Source: Leptolyngbya sp. O-77
Lineage (GTDB): Bacteria > Cyanobacteriota > Cyanobacteriia > Elainellales > Elainellaceae
NCBI RefSeq assembly: GCF_001548395.1
Contig: NZ_AP017367.1
Location: 4,253,001-4,317,000 of the forward strand
Direction: 5' to 3'
Length of the DNA: 64,000 nucleotides
This document shows, in pieces, positions 63,174-64,000 of the stretch (the stretch's first letter is position 1; every line of letters begins with the position of its first letter). Both the position numbers and the translations under genes were made by a program. Below the pieces are notes generated by a model that was given only the letters and a program-made list of their open reading frames with translations, did not search any database and was not told where the DNA came from.

Positions 63174-64000
63174 GTGCGATCGCCCTTGGATGAGGTAGTA
63201 CAAAACCTCTCGCAAGATCCCAACCTGCTTCGCATCAAGAAGTTGCTGATATACGCCAGCCAGCAGACTTGGGAGCGAGATCCGATCAAAATTCAGCAGG
63301 CAGACCTGTATCCGCTGGTGCAAGACCTGCGGGCTCAATATCCCACGCGCCAAATTCTAGAAGCGCACCTGACTGCTCTCGTCAATACGCTCAGCAAAGT
63401 GACAGAGTATACCCTGGTGGCCAATGCAGCGCTGAGTCATCTGGAGCCGCTCTATCCAGCAAATGAGTCTTTGGCGATCGCCGCTAGTCCCCAAGACTAT
63501 CAGCAGGTCGCTGCCCAGTTTCAGCAAGATACCAACAGTTCCCGCATTAAAAAGCTGCTCTTTGCCGCCTGCACCCAAACCTGGGAAAATGACCCCCAGG
63601 TATTGAACCAGCACTCCCTGGTCGAATTGGTGCAGCGGCTCCACCGATTGACCGCTACGCCTCAAACCCTCGATGCCATCCTCACCAGTATCGTCCGCAC
63701 GCTCAATCGCCAAGCCGAATACACTCGCGTTGCCCAGACGATTATCCACGCCTTTGTGCCGCTCTACGGCGACCTGCTAGAAGTGACCCAGGCCGATCTG
63801 GCAGTCTCCGCCTTGTCGTCCGCCGACGAAACGCGCATTCACAATTCGGTTGCGCCGCCCGCTGCACGCTCTACGTTTGGAGCATCGTCTGCCGGAGAGC
63901 CGGTAGAGCCTTCGTCTCCAAATCTCTCAGTTCCGGCTGCTAAAGGCTACCCGTCTACATCGTCCTCTCAGCCACGACTCACACTGGACGACCCGGCCCT
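63174..64000 (+). CDS. Unknown protein with two tandem 75-residue repeats, cut by window edge
   Basis: The frame is open from GTG 63174 (or TTG 63186) to the end of the window, 275 codons. Repeat 1 begins RIKKLLIYASQQTWERDP and repeat 2 begins RIKKLLFAACTQTWENDP about 90 residues later. Both continue through an LV-L helix and end in a LEPLYP / FVPLYG block. After residue 190 it becomes Ser/Pro/Ala-rich and likely disordered. I do not recognise the family. There is no signal peptide. Confidence 0.7.
   Translation, partial: MRSPLDEVVQNLSQDPNLLRIKKLLIYASQQTWERDPIKIQQADLYPLVQDLRAQYPTRQILEAHLTALVNTLSKVTEYTLVANAALSHLEPLYPANESLAIAASPQDYQQVAAQFQQDTNSSRIKKLLFAACTQTWENDPQVLNQHSLVELVQRLHRLTATPQTLDAILTSIVRTLNRQAEYTRVAQTIIHAFVPLYGDLLEVTQADLAVSALSSADETRIHNSVAPPAARSTFGASSAGEPVEPSSPNLSVPAAKGYPSTSSSQPRLTLDDPA

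Noticed and set aside
1..64000. tRNA, rRNA or prophage genes
   Set aside because: No T-loop pattern, rRNA block, integrase or phage structural gene was recognised by eye; a covariance-model scan was not possible here.
1..64000. HIP1 octamers (GCGATCGC) as a mobile repeat
   Set aside because: They are single 8-bp sites scattered through coding and noncoding DNA, a known cyanobacterial genome feature, not an element.

Overview
This window looks like cyanobacterial chromosome. The HIP1 octamer GCGATCGC recurs throughout, inside and between genes. The sulfolipid genes sqdB and sqdX, an ndhA-ndhI-ndhG-ndhE cluster of the photosynthetic NDH-1 complex, a bilin-type GAF domain and an ethylene-receptor-like histidine kinase point the same way. 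A filamentous Leptolyngbya-like lineage is a plausible guess, but the sequence alone does not name the genus.

Region 1 (1-26.7 kb) is an extracellular or capsular polysaccharide locus. On the minus strand are a chain-length (Wzz/PCP) protein cut by the window edge, a Wza-like SLBB export protein and a membrane-anchored beta-helix protein. On the plus strand are an MsbA-like ABC exporter, many glycosyltransferases and a Wzy/WaaL-like polymerase. A complete Kdo set (kdsD, kdsB, kdsA, frameshifted kdsC) sits among them, followed directly by a glycosyltransferase with the motifs of CMP-sugar-dependent sialyl/polysialyltransferases. The locus ends in a second PCP gene that seems truncated. An ISL3-type element with a clean 8-bp target duplication splits one glycosyltransferase, and an IS4-like element lies at the right end.

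Region 2 (26.9-31.2 kb) is a stress-type cluster: a YflT-like protein, a CbpA-type DnaJ with its CbpM-like modulator, a DUF1614 membrane protein, a PRC-barrel protein and CsbD. Region 3 (31.6-47 kb) is mostly housekeeping: an EamA transporter, a VTT protein, nadK downstream of ndhAIGE, a sigma-like protein, an RTX protein overlapping era, a frameshifted molybdenum-carrier-like gene, ruvB, an unannotated 59-residue ORF, sqdB, sqdX and an MscS channel with a large insertion.

Region 4 (47-59.4 kb) is signalling. A minus-strand operon encodes an ethylene-binding multi-PAS kinase, an Rcp1-like response regulator and a REC-GAF-GAF kinase. Its first GAF has both cysteines of a DXCF cyanobacteriochrome. 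A Slt-type lytic transglycosylase and a second PAS kinase follow. Region 5 (59.6-64 kb) holds an ABC exporter, a thioredoxin-fold protein without its active-site CXXC coupled to an FNR-like regulator, a perfect FNR-type palindrome just downstream, a sensor fragment, and the start of an internally duplicated protein.

Five genes (kdsC, sqdX, the molybdenum-carrier-like gene and both transposases) carry single-base indels, mostly in short homopolymers. Base-call error is therefore a serious alternative to gene decay. No tRNA, rRNA or CRISPR array was recognised.
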